A stretch of DNA of 64,000 nt from Bacteroidota bacterium (lineage in GTDB: Bacteria; Bacteroidota; Bacteroidia; Chitinophagales; Chitinophagaceae): contig VBAR01000003.1 of NCBI GenBank assembly GCA_005882315.1, forward strand, positions 440,907 through 504,906. Direction: 5' to 3'. A program made the translations under genes and the position numbers. How positions within the stretch are numbered: position 1 is the first letter of the stretch; each line of letters opens with the position of its first letter. Below the pieces are notes generated by a model that saw nothing but the letters and a program-made list of their open reading frames with translations, was not told the origin of the DNA and ran no database searches. Shown here piece after piece: positions 54,043 through 63,767 of this stretch.

Positions 54043-55296
54043 ATGAAAATCGTAATAGCGGGTGGTGGATTCGGTGGATTGAGACTTGCCCGTAAACTCA
54101 ATAATAAACCCGGCTTTGAAGTCTTACTGATCGATCGTTTCAATCATCACCAGTTTCAACCTTTATTTTACCAGGTAGCTACAGCAGGCCTCGATGCAAG
54201 CAATATATCATTTCCGTTACGTAAAGTTTTTCATAACAGCCGCAATATTCGTTTCAGGTTGGCGGAGATCAGATCAATAAATTCTTCAGAAAATAAAATA
54301 ATAACCGATACAGAAGATATAAGTTATGATGTATTGGTTTTAGCAACCGGCGCCAGCACCAATTTCTTTGGCAATGAAAAGATGGCTGCAAATGCATTAC
54401 CAATGAAGTCAACGGTAGAGGCTTTGCAGTTGCGTTATCGTTTGCTTCAGAATTTTGAGAATGCAACTATGGCGGGCAATGAAGAAGAATTAAACCGGCT
54501 GATGAATATCGTAATTGTCGGCGGCGGACCAACAGGGGTGGAGCTATCCGGTACATTAGCTGAAATGAAAAAATATGTTTTGCCTAAGGATTATCCTGAA
54601 CTTGATTTTTCTAAAATGAATATTTACCTGCTGGAAGGTACTTCAAAGACATTGGCGGCCATGAGTGAAAAATCATCGATGCAATCAAAAAAATATTTAC
54701 AAAAACTGGGAGTGCAGGTAATGACTGATGTTTTGGTAAATGATTATGATGGTGCAACTGTTTTATTAAAAGATGGCTCTGTTATTCCGTCATCGATCGT
54801 TATCTGGGCCGCCGGTATCAAAGGAAACATTCCTGCGGGTATTGATAGCGATCTTATTGCAAGAGGCAATAGAATTAAAACAGATAAGTATTGCAAGATC
54901 GAAGGACTTGAAAATATTTATGCTATTGGTGATCTTGCATATTTAGAAACAGAAAAATTTAAAACCGGTTTACCCCAGGTGGCCCCGGTTGCAATACAAC
55001 AAGCCGATCTGCTGGCTTATAATTTTAAACAACAGCAGAAAGGAAAAACGCTGAGAGAATTCAATTATAATGATAAAGGCTCAATGGCAACTGTTGGTCG
55101 CAATCTTGCTGTTGTGGACGTTCCTAAACCTAAACTACATTTTGGTGGATTTATCGCATGGCTTATCTGGATGGCATTGCACCTGATGCTGATACTGGGA
55201 GTTAAAAACAGGTTCTTTGTTTTCTGTAACTGGTTGTACAGTTATTTTACCTATGACCAGAGCCTGCGGCTGATATTTAAAAACAGGAAAAAATAA
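54043..55296 (+). CDS. ndh: Type II NADH dehydrogenase (NDH-2)
   Basis: A 417-residue flavoprotein. FAD-binding GGGFGGLRLA is at the N-terminus; the NADH-binding loop VGGGPTGVELSG is near 163; YAIGDLAYLE near 300 completes the FAD site. The C-terminal 60 residues hold hydrophobic anchors (FIAWLIWMALHLMLILG and NRFFVFCNWLYSYF). It passes electrons from NADH to quinone at the inner membrane without pumping protons. It is a single gene with a strong promoter. Confidence 0.93.
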   Translation: MKIVIAGGGFGGLRLARKLNNKPGFEVLLIDRFNHHQFQPLFYQVATAGLDASNISFPLRKVFHNSRNIRFRLAEIRSINSSENKIITDTEDISYDVLVLATGASTNFFGNEKMAANALPMKSTVEALQLRYRLLQNFENATMAGNEEELNRLMNIVIVGGGPTGVELSGTLAEMKKYVLPKDYPELDFSKMNIYLLEGTSKTLAAMSEKSSMQSKKYLQKLGVQVMTDVLVNDYDGATVLLKDGSVIPSSIVIWAAGIKGNIPAGIDSDLIARGNRIKTDKYCKIEGLENIYAIGDLAYLETEKFKTGLPQVAPVAIQQADLLAYNFKQQQKGKTLREFNYNDKGSMATVGRNLAVVDVPKPKLHFGGFIAWLIWMALHLMLILGVKNRFFVFCNWLYSYFTYDQSLRLIFKNRKK

Positions 55297-55306
55297 TCAG
55301 GATAAC

Positions 55307-55843
55307 TCAGCCGTTTATTTTCTTTAAGATCTTTCGGGCACGGGATTTAAAAGCCATAGTTTCATAATCCCAGCGATCTTCAATAACTGTTTTCAGTTCC
55401 TGTTTGATCTCAGGATAGATTTTTGAAAGATTTTCCAGCACAGTAAGTGAAAATGCTTTTACAGCCGGTTTTTCGGTTGGCGAAATAATATAATCAAAGC
55501 AGAGATTCATTACTTCGCCCTGGTATTTCTCCGGGATTGAAATACCTGCCTGCCGGCAGGCAAGGTCCTGCAGCAACCGAACCGTATTTCTTTTTACCGC
55601 ATCGTGAAGGCCGGTTTTCTTTAAATTCTTCAGCAGTTTGCCAAATTTATTTTTAATAAACTCCGGGTGTGCAATTACACAATAACCTAATGGCCATCCA
55701 GCTCGTTGTACGACCCTGTATTCATCATTTAAAAATAAGTCAAACAATTCATCAAACCGTTTTTGATCGCTGCCGACCCAATTGACAATTTTTGTACAAT
55801 GCACCTTGTTATGTTCCTTTAATATAGTATCACGGAGTTTCAT
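55307..55843 (-). CDS. HEAT-like repeat protein
   Basis: A 178-residue all-helical protein (KRFDELFDLFLNDEYRVVQRAGWPLGYC, KPAVKAFSLTVLENLSKIYPEIKQEL, WDYETMAFKSRARKIL). The spacing of hydrophobic residues and Pro/Trp resembles HEAT/DNA-alkylation-repair-like repeats. The segment ACRQAG near residue 98 is coded by a GC palindrome (55545-55565). No enzymatic residues are visible. Confidence 0.7.
   Translation of the reverse strand: MKLRDTILKEHNKVHCTKIVNWVGSDQKRFDELFDLFLNDEYRVVQRAGWPLGYCVIAHPEFIKNKFGKLLKNLKKTGLHDAVKRNTVRLLQDLACRQAGISIPEKYQGEVMNLCFDYIISPTEKPAVKAFSLTVLENLSKIYPEIKQELKTVIEDRWDYETMAFKSRARKILKKING
55545..55565. repeat. GCCTGC/GCAGGC palindrome in the HEAT-like gene
   Basis: CCTGCCTGCCGGCAGGCAAGG is the least degenerate member of the family in this window. 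It codes for LACRQAG in frame. Confidence 0.7.
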
Positions 55844-55858
55844 TGAAAAGTCTAATAT

Positions 55859-55972
55859 AGGATGTTATGTTAATTTACGCAGGCTTGCGAAAACGAGCTT
55901 TTGATTTTTCTTATAATAGTGCGTTATGTTACTTAGCGAAAGCAATCGTTAAGTTTTTTAATAAACGATTGC
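55859..55972. repeat. Island repeat C, first copies, and hairpin
   Basis: Two TTATGTTA-bearing units (about 55859-55880 and 55910-55937, the latter with CTTATAATAGTGCG) precede a nine-base hairpin GCAATCGTT (55942-55950) / AACGATTGC (55964-55972). The hairpin may end the minus-strand gene at 55994. Confidence 0.55.
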
Positions 55973-55993
55973 GCTATGGGAAGAAGCGTAGGG

Positions 55994-56239
55994 TTAGTGA
56001 ATTTCATCGTCTTTGGATGGAGCAACAGTTAGCTGAAGCGCAGAAAAGTGTTTCTGATATGAGGCGTTGTATAAATCAACATCCTCATCATGCAAGCAAT
56101 CACGCAACGCTAAACTGATTGCATATAGCTGAATTATTTTATCGTTCAATAATTTTATCTGCTCAGGTATTGATTGCATATTTTCAAGTGAGGTTAAATC
56201 AAGTTCGGGTATTTCTAATATAGGCAATTTTTTAATCAT
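55994..56239 (-). CDS. Small protein of unknown function, divergent from the HEPN-like gene
   Basis: An 81-residue, acidic, helical protein (LPILEIPELDLTSLENMQSIPEQIKLLNDKIIQLYAISLALRDCLHDEDVDLY). Its composition favours it over the overlapping plus-strand frame. It starts next to one arm of the large inverted repeat, as the HEPN-like gene starts next to the other. A partner or antitoxin role is possible but unproved. Family not recognised. Confidence 0.5.
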   Translation of the reverse strand: MIKKLPILEIPELDLTSLENMQSIPEQIKLLNDKIIQLYAISLALRDCLHDEDVDLYNASYQKHFSALQLTVAPSKDDEIH

Positions 56240-56270
56240 AGTGAATGTTCTTTGTGCGTGGGGCAGCGTA

Positions 56271-56440
56271 GGCTCGCTATTTCACATAATGTCGATTATA
56301 AGACAAACCGCATTCCTTTTCACCCGTAAGATAGCGAAATGATTTTACATAAATCAAATTTTATCATTTCGCTATCTTACGGGTGAACTAAAAAAATGAC
56401 TTATGCGGTTTTCTTATAATACATCTTATGTTAAATAGCA
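56271..56440. repeat. Large inverted repeat between divergent genes
   Basis: The centre has perfect 23-base arms (56321-56343 and 56363-56385) around a 19-base loop. Outer arms pair again: AAACCGCAT (56306-56314 region) with ATGCGGTTT, and TTATAAG with CTTATAA. Outermost ends share ATTATGT/TTATGTT and AAATAGC. The whole 170 bases is nearly symmetric. No other gene lies in 56240-56571. Confidence 0.9.
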
Positions 56441-56571
56441 TTCTTAGAGAATAATGCGTGGTATGGCGTGAGCACTTCGGGTCTGCCCTATTGCAAAAGG
56501 TTTGCATATCTTATAGGATCAAAATCAAGATTGTGTTTAAAAAGATTTTATCTTGGATAAAACGACTGTTC

Positions 56572-57135
56572 ATGAAAAAAAATACAATAAAAACTCCTAT
56601 AGGCATTCAAAAGCAACACGAAACTGAAATTACTTTAAGGGGTACAGTGTTAACAGTATCGGTTAACATTGAAGTCGTGTTGATGAGAATAATTTATTTT
56701 AGTAACGGCGAACACTATGAAAACCCAAAATCACCTTCTTTAAAAATTAAAAACCTAACATTTAGCAGTAAGATTAATCGTGTCAAAGAGGTATTAAAAT
56801 TGCACCATTCGGATTTGTTGGCAGAATATCAAAACCTGTTTACTACCCTTGAAGGTTTTTTGGTGATTAGAAATCAAATTGCACATTGTGCTATATACTG
56901 GATTGATGAAAAGTTAAATGATTTTGAGATTTGGGATGTTGTTGAAGGAGATATTGTTCAATATTATTCTCCAATAAAATACACAAGAGTTGAAATAGCT
57001 ACCGCCATAATCGAATATTTCAATAAAATTACTCCCCCTCTTTTGTCTCTGGAAAACGAAGTTTCGCTTCGTTTAAAATTGTCTCATCCCCAGATTTATT
57101 CTCAGTTATCATCGGCAACACAACACGGCGGCTAA
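56572..57135 (+). CDS. HEPN-like protein (Rx4H motif)
   Basis: A 187-residue protein from the ATG at 56572; the frame is open from 56458, and a GTG at 56533 giving an extra basic helix is also possible. A helical C-terminal part contains LVIRNQIAHCAIYW with R100 and H105 in RNxxxH, the classic HEPN ribonuclease motif (R-N-x3-H). The N-terminal part is also helical. It faces the small gene at 55994 across the large inverted repeat. No antitoxin-like nucleotidyltransferase is present. Activity is inferred only from the motif. Confidence 0.65.
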   Translation: MKKNTIKTPIGIQKQHETEITLRGTVLTVSVNIEVVLMRIIYFSNGEHYENPKSPSLKIKNLTFSSKINRVKEVLKLHHSDLLAEYQNLFTTLEGFLVIRNQIAHCAIYWIDEKLNDFEIWDVVEGDIVQYYSPIKYTRVEIATAIIEYFNKITPPLLSLENEVSLRLKLSHPQIYSQLSSATQHGG

Positions 57136-57207
57136 GCCAATCGAAGTTATCTACGAACTTTCGCTCATCTCATCTTTGTAAGCTCGCTATAATATGTACA
57201 AAAAAAA

Positions 57208-57225
57208 CCGGGTCTTTCAACCCGG
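57208..57225 (-). terminator. Terminator downstream of the TPR gene of the gyrA operon
   Basis: CCGGGT (57208-57213) pairs with ACCCGG (57220-57225), and eight T follow on the minus strand. Confidence 0.8.
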
Positions 57226-57237
57226 CTTTTAAATTTC

Positions 57238-58482
57238 TTACTCTATCGCTTTCATTCGATCTTCGTATTTCTTTGCTTTCTCTTTATCTTTTTTATTGGT
57301 CCAGTATTCAAGTATCATATTGGTAACGATCTTGAAATTGGCCTTCTCACCACCCTTCAGGGTTGCTTTAGCATCATATATTTCATATGCTGCATTTGCA
57401 TAAGGGATCATTTCATCATACTTCGCATTCAGCTTTGCATTTATATCCGCTCTTTTCTTTACATCCTCTGGTTTGGTGCCTTTTGTATTATTATATTCTT
57501 CAATCAGATCATTGATAGGGAAATAATGAATACGACACATGAGCAGGTTTGCTTCGGGTGTTGATTTCAATTCGATTGATTTCTTCAATACTTCGATCAT
57601 CCTCTTTTCATATTTTGCAGGATCCTGGGGTTTTGATTTGCCGAAATGTATATAGTTATAGATCTCCCGTGCATACTCATAGTAAGTTATATTATCTGCA
57701 CAGTCACTGGTGATCATCTTCTCATAAGCATCCATAATTTTCAGCGTATCCTCACCGGCTTCTATTAATGGAATATTACACCAGTAAGGGTTCTTTGGAT
57801 AAAGCTGGCGTCCGATAGCGAGGTATTTATCCCTATTTGCAACATCTCCTTTCTTCATATAATGTTCTACCATGTAAGGATAAATAAACTCGTTCTCTTC
57901 TCCAGCTACTTTTATATCAGCCAATCTTGAATAGTATTTTACGGCATCATCCCCGTTTTCCGCATTTTGTGAACTTGCACCAGCCAGTAACAAAGCATTG
58001 GTGTCAACAGGTATGGCAATCATTTTCTGTGCAATTAAAAAATCAGACATTTCAACAGCCAGTTTAAACTGCTTAGCCGCAGCAGCCCAGTCTTTTTTAT
58101 TGTACCCTGCAATACCATTATTAAAATAAGCAGTGTAGATATTGCCCGGTGTGCCTGAGTATAATGAGTTCTCTCCTTTTAGTATTTTAAATTCCGGGTC
58201 TTTCTGCTTATAGGTATTAAATGCATTCACGGCTTCCTGCATCAGCGCATCTGATTGTGCAGCCATATCTTTATCACCTGCCAGTGCTGAATATATAGAT
58301 GCTTTCAAAAGCCATGCTTCTGCCTTTGCACTAAATTTTGCATTATTCATACCCTTGTCAACTTCTTCTTTTGCTTTTTTTACCTGTCCCAGCAGCCATG
58401 TTTTTTGTACATCTTCTATGCTTTGTGCAAATAAACCTGTACCCACTAATCCACAAACAACTACTAATAAGAGTTTACGCAT
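57238..58482 (-). CDS. Exported TPR-repeat protein in the gyrA operon
   Basis: A 414-residue protein with a signal peptide (ending GLFAQ). TPR-like repeats run through most of it (AWLLKASIYSALAGDKDMA, NNGIAGYNKKDWAAAAKQFKLAVEMSDFLI, MVEHYMKKGDVANRDKYLAIGR). It lies 25 bases downstream of gyrA on the same strand, so they are likely co-transcribed. No link to topology is evident. Confidence 0.82.
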   Translation of the reverse strand: MRKLLLVVVCGLVGTGLFAQSIEDVQKTWLLGQVKKAKEEVDKGMNNAKFSAKAEAWLLKASIYSALAGDKDMAAQSDALMQEAVNAFNTYKQKDPEFKILKGENSLYSGTPGNIYTAYFNNGIAGYNKKDWAAAAKQFKLAVEMSDFLIAQKMIAIPVDTNALLLAGASSQNAENGDDAVKYYSRLADIKVAGEENEFIYPYMVEHYMKKGDVANRDKYLAIGRQLYPKNPYWCNIPLIEAGEDTLKIMDAYEKMITSDCADNITYYEYAREIYNYIHFGKSKPQDPAKYEKRMIEVLKKSIELKSTPEANLLMCRIHYFPINDLIEEYNNTKGTKPEDVKKRADINAKLNAKYDEMIPYANAAYEIYDAKATLKGGEKANFKIVTNMILEYWTNKKDKEKAKKYEDRMKAIE

Positions 58483-58507
58483 TGTTGTATTTTTTATGTT
58501 TAATTAA

Positions 58508-61087
58508 TTACTCTGTTTCTCCTGATGATTCGGGTGCCGCATCAGTTGCGTTGGTACCGTTAAAATTTTCCGGATTATCATTTAAGTTGCCATTTTCCTC
58601 AACAGTCCCATCATCTAATTTGGTGATCGCAGCTATTTGGTCTCCATCATCTAATCTTATCAGTTTTACACCTTGCGTAGCCCTTCCCTGTTCGCTGATA
58701 TCTTTTACCGGCATCCGGATGGTAACGCCGCTGATGCAGGTGATCATCAAGTCCTCATTTACAGCTACATCCATTATGCCAACTAAAGTACCTGTTTTAT
58801 CTGTTACATTGATGGTCTTTACCCCTTTTCCACCACGGTTGGTCATCCGGTATTCTTCAATTGCTGTCTTTTTACCAAAGCCTTTTTCACTTACTACCAA
58901 TACAGTTTTAGATGATAACTCATCCGAATTTACACAAATCATACCAACAACTTCATCACCCGGTTCATCAGCTTCTATACCTGCCACACCAATTGCGCCG
59001 CGACCTGTTGGTCTTACTTTATCTTCATTAAAACGAATAGCACGGCCACTCTTTACCGCCATCATTATTTCGCTTTTACCATCTGTAAGCTTTGCTTCCA
59101 GTAATTCATCACCTTCATTGATCGTAATTGCATTCACACCCGTTTGTCTTGGGCGACTGAAATCTTCGAGTGCCGTTTTCTTGATGATACCTTTCTTGGT
59201 ACACAAAACGATATTATGACTGTTCACAAAATCTTCATCTTTCAGGTCCTTCACATCGATGATCGCTTTTACTTTATCATCTGGTGGAAGTTGTATCATG
59301 TTCTGAATAGCCCTTCCCTTTCCTGTCTTTTCTCCTTCAGGTATTTCATATACGTTCAGCCAGTACACTCTTCCTTTTTCTGTAAAGAAAAGCATGGTGT
59401 GATGCGTAGATGCTACAAAAATATGTTCGATATAATCTTCATCTCTTGTACGTCCGCCGATAACTCCACGTCCACCCCTGCGCTGCGAACGATATTCCGT
59501 TGCAGAAGTTCTCTTAATATATCCAAGATGTGAAATAGTGATCACTACATCTTCTTCCTTGATCAGGTCTTTTATTTTTACTTCATCATCCAGGTAAGTG
59601 ATCTCTGTTTTTCTTTCATCACCATATTTATCTTTTATCTCGAGCAGTTCTGTTTTGATCAGTTCAAAACGTTTGCCTTCATCAGAAAGCAGGTCTTTCA
59701 ATTCACCGATAAATTTCATCAACTCATCATATTCATTCTTGATCTTTTCTCTTTCCATTCCTGTAAGACGTTGCAGTCTTAATTCAAGAATTGCTTTTGC
59801 CTGTATCTCATCTAACCCCCAACCGGCATTTATCAATGCCAATTTAGCTATGTCAGGTGTAGCAGAACTGCGAATCAAAGCGATCACTTCATCCAAATGA
59901 TCTAATGCGATCAAATAACCTTGCAGTAGATGTGCTTTCTTTTCTGCTTCTCTTAATTCATACTGTGCTCTTTTAATAACTATTTCATGACGGAACTCAA
60001 CAAACTCCGTAATAAGATCTTTCAGGTTAAGTGTCCTTGGCCTTCCTCTTACGATCGCAACATTATTGATACCGTATGAAGTTTGCAGATCGGTAAGCTT
60101 ATATAACTGGTTGATGATAACATTTGCAATTGCATCACGTTTCAGGTCAATTACGATCCTTGTTCCTTCCTTGTTATTCGATTCATTATTTACATGTGAA
60201 ATTCCTTCTACTATTTTTTCATTTACCAATTCACCGATCCTGTTTGTAAGTGTATCACGATTTACCTGGTAAGGAACTTCCGTAATGACGATCTGCTCAC
60301 GGCCGCTGGGTTTTGTATCTATGTTCAACCTACCACGAACTACTACCCTGCCACGACCTAAATGCATCCCGGCTTTTACACCTTCCATTCCATAAATAAT
60401 TCCACCTGTAGGAAAATCCGGCGCCTTTACATGCTGCATCAATTCTTCAATACTGATATTGCGGTTTTCGATAAACGCAATACAGCCATCGATCGTTTCA
60501 CTCAAATTATGCGGCATCATATTCGTTGCCATACCAACTGCTATACCACTTGATCCATTTATCAGCAATTGAGGAATACGTGTAGGAAGTATCGTAGGTT
60601 CTTTTTCAGAATCATCAAAGTTCAGTTGGAAATCCACTGTCTCTTTATCCAGGTCTTCCAGCATATATTCAGCAAGTCTTTGCAGTCTTGCTTCTGTATA
60701 TCGCATGGCGGCCGGGCCATCGCCATCCTGGTTACCAAAATTTCCCTGGTGATCGATCAACGTATAACGCATATTCCAATCCTGCGCCATACGCACCATT
60801 GCATCATACACGGCTGTATCTCCATGGGGGTGATACTTACCTAACACCTCTCCGACTATACGAGCCGATTTTTTAAAAGGCCTGTTGGAACGAATACCTA
60901 ATTCATTCATCGCATATAAAATGCGTCGATGAACAGGCTTTAACCCATCTCTTACATCAGGCAATGCACGGCCAACTATCACCGACATTGAATAATCGAT
61001 GTAAGCAGATTTCATTTGCTCCTCGATGTTGACAGGAATAATGCGGTTATTATCACTCGTCTCTAGCGGATTCAGATTCTCTTCCAT
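58508..61087 (-). CDS. gyrA: DNA gyrase subunit A
   Basis: An 859-residue type II topoisomerase subunit. The winged-helix region has the quinolone-region motif [10 protein letters not shown] (T91, D95 at the positions of E. coli S83 and D87), and the catalytic tyrosine is Y130 in [10 protein letters not shown]. The C-terminal beta-pinwheel contains the GyrA box QRRGGRG near residue 535, which distinguishes GyrA from ParC. An acidic/Asn-rich tail ends the protein. It introduces negative supercoils with GyrB. The leader is long (about 200 bases) and contains a degenerate copy of the conserved leader element. Confidence 0.97.
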   Translation of the reverse strand: MEENLNPLETSDNNRIIPVNIEEQMKSAYIDYSMSVIVGRALPDVRDGLKPVHRRILYAMNELGIRSNRPFKKSARIVGEVLGKYHPHGDTAVYDAMVRMAQDWNMRYTLIDHQGNFGNQDGDGPAAMRYTEARLQRLAEYMLEDLDKETVDFQLNFDDSEKEPTILPTRIPQLLINGSSGIAVGMATNMMPHNLSETIDGCIAFIENRNISIEELMQHVKAPDFPTGGIIYGMEGVKAGMHLGRGRVVVRGRLNIDTKPSGREQIVITEVPYQVNRDTLTNRIGELVNEKIVEGISHVNNESNNKEGTRIVIDLKRDAIANVIINQLYKLTDLQTSYGINNVAIVRGRPRTLNLKDLITEFVEFRHEIVIKRAQYELREAEKKAHLLQGYLIALDHLDEVIALIRSSATPDIAKLALINAGWGLDEIQAKAILELRLQRLTGMEREKIKNEYDELMKFIGELKDLLSDEGKRFELIKTELLEIKDKYGDERKTEITYLDDEVKIKDLIKEEDVVITISHLGYIKRTSATEYRSQRRGGRGVIGGRTRDEDYIEHIFVASTHHTMLFFTEKGRVYWLNVYEIPEGEKTGKGRAIQNMIQLPPDDKVKAIIDVKDLKDEDFVNSHNIVLCTKKGIIKKTALEDFSRPRQTGVNAITINEGDELLEAKLTDGKSEIMMAVKSGRAIRFNEDKVRPTGRGAIGVAGIEADEPGDEVVGMICVNSDELSSKTVLVVSEKGFGKKTAIEEYRMTNRGGKGVKTINVTDKTGTLVGIMDVAVNEDLMITCISGVTIRMPVKDISEQGRATQGVKLIRLDDGDQIAAITKLDDGTVEENGNLNDNPENFNGTNATDAAPESSGETE

Positions 61088-61108
61088 TCTTGGTTATAGT
61101 CTTTTTTT

Positions 61109-61150
61109 GGAACCGGCTTTTATAACTCCGATTGAACTTCTGTTGCATTC
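61109..61150 (-). promoter_or_regulatory. Degenerate copy 3 of the conserved leader element (upstream of gyrA)
   Basis: The minus strand shares GCAACAGAAG, then AAT and AAAGCCGGTT in the same order as copies 1 and 2, with a one-base length difference. The match is much weaker than that between copies 1 and 2. Confidence 0.35.
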
Positions 61151-61290
61151 AAATCTTCCAGTGGAAGATTTGCTCCGCTTAACTTATCAAGCCATGAACT
61201 AGCAGTGATGAAGCAAGCGTTTTTCAGAGAGGTTTCGAGGTCGTTTAAGCCTTGATTTTTTGAATAAATTTCACCCGTTTAAAGGGCTGG

Positions 61291-61298
61291 CAAATCTA
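61291..61298 (-). promoter_or_regulatory. Probable gyrA promoter -7 element
   Basis: TAGATTTG on the minus strand is an exact TAnnTTTG match. It would give a leader of about 195 bases that includes the conserved element. Confidence 0.4.
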
Positions 61299-61427
61299 AC
61301 TTTTCCTACCCTATAAACCTGATAAATAAGAGTGTTTTTTAAGGGTATTTTTGGACTGTTTTTCCACCATTGTTAATTAAGATCAACCCGATTTTTCAAC
61401 CCTGATTTTAGGCTCTGCTAAAACAAA

Positions 61428-61451
61428 AAAGCTGCCCGCATAGACAGCTTT
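61428..61451 (-). terminator. Terminator of the beta-barrel gene
   Basis: AAAGCTG (61428-61434) pairs with CAGCTTT (61445-61451), and a T-run follows on the minus strand. Confidence 0.75.
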
Positions 61452-61475
61452 ATCATTACTATTTTTATTGCTTTT

Positions 61476-62063
61476 TTATTTACCCGGAGTCAGGGGAATA
61501 TAGAGGCTGAACTGGAGTACGGAATTCTTAAAATCAGGATTAACTCCACTAGAAGGTGTGAATTCCCCAACCTTACTTAACCCGGCCATATAGCGGGCAC
61601 CTAAACCCAGTCCTGATTTTTTATTATGTATACCTAATCCAATAGCAGCTGAAAAATCAAGGTCATTTGCAAAATCCTCAATGGTACTGTTGGCAAAATC
61701 CTGGTCCGTTGAAAAGCCAAACTGCGGACCTGCTTCTATATAAAATCCTCCATCGAAATTGTATTGCAACATTATGGGAACGTTTATATAAGTTATTTTC
61801 CAGTCATAGCTAGCATTTATACTGTCGATCCTCGCTCCCTGTGTCGATACCATTACTTCCGGCTGCAACACAAATTCTGAAAACCTGAACTTCATATAGC
61901 CCCCGGCATGAATACCGACCAATGATTTCTTTTTCACCGCATCAAAATCACCTCCGGTAAAATTGCTGACATTGCCACCACCCTTTAAACCCACCACAAA
62001 ATTCTGTGCATTGGAAAAATTTGCGGCTGTTGTTAACAGAATGACGAAAATGATTCTTTTCAT
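61476..62063 (-). CDS. Porin-family outer membrane beta-barrel protein
   Basis: A 195-residue protein with a signal peptide (ending FSNAQ) and an eight-strand OmpA/OmpX-like barrel (FVVGLKGGGNVSNFTGG, MKFRFSEFVLQPEVMVSTQGA, GGFYIEAGPQFGFS, LGLGARYMAGLS). This is the outer-membrane beta-barrel (PorT-like) family abundant in Bacteroidota. The promoter has an exact TATCTTTG box at 62110-62103. Confidence 0.85.
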   Translation of the reverse strand: MKRIIFVILLTTAANFSNAQNFVVGLKGGGNVSNFTGGDFDAVKKKSLVGIHAGGYMKFRFSEFVLQPEVMVSTQGARIDSINASYDWKITYINVPIMLQYNFDGGFYIEAGPQFGFSTDQDFANSTIEDFANDLDFSAAIGLGIHNKKSGLGLGARYMAGLSKVGEFTPSSGVNPDFKNSVLQFSLYIPLTPGK

Positions 62064-62102
62064 AACTAAAGTTTATGATTTAAACCGTTTTTATAGAAGC
62101 AA

Positions 62103-62110
62103 CAAAGATA
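62103..62110 (-). promoter_or_regulatory. Promoter -7 element of the beta-barrel gene
   Basis: TATCTTTG on the minus strand is an exact TAnnTTTG match, about 40 bases before the ATG. Confidence 0.5.
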
Positions 62111-62122
62111 GAGTGATGTTGC

Positions 62123-62157
62123 CTGCCGACCATATTTATCAATTATCGTGCAGGCGG
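62123..62157. repeat. Imperfect GCCTGC/GCAGGC inverted repeat
   Basis: GCCTGC near 62122 and GCAGGC near 62150 flank an AT-rich loop. It resembles the coding-region palindromes but with a longer loop, and lies upstream of the beta-barrel gene. Confidence 0.4.
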
Positions 62158-62244
62158 GAAATATTGTGATTATCATTTTTATAACAAGCCTTTTACATTA
62201 CCGGGCATGAATTTTACGTTACTAACCGGTGAAACAGAACTGTT

Positions 62245-63717
62245 ATGGCAAATTATCTCCTGCTCCGCAACAATAAGCAGCAAGGGCCGCTTTCGTTGCA
62301 ACATTTAATCCAATTGGGATTGAAAGCTTATGACCTTGTTTGGGTAGAAGGCAAAAGTGCCGCCTGGCGATACCCGAGTGAGGTACCTGAACTCAAGCCC
62401 TATTGCATCGTTGTGGAAGAGCAGCCTTACGACCGGTTTTATAAAAAGCCCGGTGAAAAGAAAGAAGAGGTTGAAATAAATTTCCCCCAAGAAAAAATTA
62501 TAGCTCAGCCTGCTATTGTGAGAACGATCGCTGAAAGAAAAGAAACACCCGAGATCGTTTTTCCCGATGAACAACAGCTTCATGCTGTAAACCCTGATTA
62601 CAAATACATGCCAAAGCAAAGCAATAACATGCCCGATATTGTTTTTCCTGAAGAGACTGCCAGGATTGAAGAAACAATTCCAAAAGAAACTATCAGGAAA
62701 AAATCAGTTTACGTTACGCTGCCTTTGCAATCAGCGCCAACAAAAAGAGATGAACCCGTTTTTAATGTCCAGTCCTACCCAACTCCTCCCGATACCCGTG
62801 AAGAACCAATTCGGATGAAAACAAATTATGAACAACCACTTGATGAGATAAAGGAAATGTATGTGCAGAAACTGCAAGAAAGAAAAAAACAATCCTTTCA
62901 AAAAAAGCTTATCACTGAAAATTTAAAGAAAGCTGCTGTAATTGTTGCAATTGTATCAGTAGGTGTATTGATTGGTTTTGCCATTAAACCGGGATCTAAA
63001 AACAATGAACTTGCAACAACATCTACAGTTCAGCAAAAAGATGAAACAGCCTCTGAAGAAATACAGGCAAATAATAATGAAGAAGTCACAAACGAAACAG
63101 CAGCAGCAGAAAGACAGTCACGAGGCAACATCAAACCGCTGATCCCAAAACAGAAACAGGTTCAACAGCCAGTAACATTTAAGGATGATGAAAATGATCA
63201 AAGGCAAATACCCGTTGAAAACAAAAAAGCTGTGATGACCAAACAAAAACCAGCAGTAGAAAAAGATGAACCGGTAATAACAGGATCAGCTCCGGGTGTG
63301 GATATAAATGCATCTACAGGCGAAAGAACAAGAAAAACAAGACAGGGCAACGGAGTTTCAAATCCTGCAGAGAGTTATGAAAAAGAAGAATCCAATGAAG
63401 AACCCAAAGTAAATATTGCCAGTTATGTGAATGTAAAGACTAATGCTTACCATGTTGTTGCTTTAGGAGGGATACGCAATCTTGAACTGACCGTTTGGAA
63501 TGATTCAAAATATATACTGGATTATGTAACAGTAGAAGTAGAATACCTGAAAGCCAACCAGGAAACATTTAAGACTGAATCTGTTCAATTCAGATCAGTA
63601 GCTCCGAATGGTACAGTTACCATTCGTATGCCGGATACAAACCGTGGAATGAAAGTAGTTTATAAAGTTGTGAGAGTTGAGTCGAAAGAATTTAAAAACG
63701 TTATGGCAGGATTATAA
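62245..63717 (+). CDS. GYF_2-domain membrane protein
   Basis: A 490-residue protein. Residues 1-50 form a GYF_2-like domain (YLLLRNNKQQGPLSLQHLIQLGLKAYDLVWVEG). A long polar, charged region follows; one transmembrane helix lies at about 231-249 (AAVIVAIVSVGVLIGFAI). A low-complexity K/E/Q-rich linker leads to a C-terminal beta domain (NAYHVVALGGIRNLELTVWND, TESVQFRSVAPNGTVTIRMPDTNRG). The GYF part is expected in the cytoplasm and the beta domain outside. Function unknown. Confidence 0.8.
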   Translation: MANYLLLRNNKQQGPLSLQHLIQLGLKAYDLVWVEGKSAAWRYPSEVPELKPYCIVVEEQPYDRFYKKPGEKKEEVEINFPQEKIIAQPAIVRTIAERKETPEIVFPDEQQLHAVNPDYKYMPKQSNNMPDIVFPEETARIEETIPKETIRKKSVYVTLPLQSAPTKRDEPVFNVQSYPTPPDTREEPIRMKTNYEQPLDEIKEMYVQKLQERKKQSFQKKLITENLKKAAVIVAIVSVGVLIGFAIKPGSKNNELATTSTVQQKDETASEEIQANNNEEVTNETAAAERQSRGNIKPLIPKQKQVQQPVTFKDDENDQRQIPVENKKAVMTKQKPAVEKDEPVITGSAPGVDINASTGERTRKTRQGNGVSNPAESYEKEESNEEPKVNIASYVNVKTNAYHVVALGGIRNLELTVWNDSKYILDYVTVEVEYLKANQETFKTESVQFRSVAPNGTVTIRMPDTNRGMKVVYKVVRVESKEFKNVMAGL

Positions 63718-63767
63718 CAACCAGCAAAGCATTTTATCATTTTATAGTCACCTAAACCACCACCAAC

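Larger units (their letters stand above)
61088..61475. other. Gene-free interval between gyrA and the beta-barrel gene
   Basis: It holds the gyrA leader, the degenerate element at 61109-61150, a probable gyrA promoter (61291-61298) and the terminator of the beta-barrel gene (61428-61451). No ORF is convincing. Confidence 0.7.

Noticed and set aside
55867-56118. Plus-strand frame of 83 residues in the 55.9 kb island
   Set aside because: It overlaps the minus-strand 81-residue frame, covers repeat C and a hairpin, and its composition (many Arg, His, Cys) looks non-coding.
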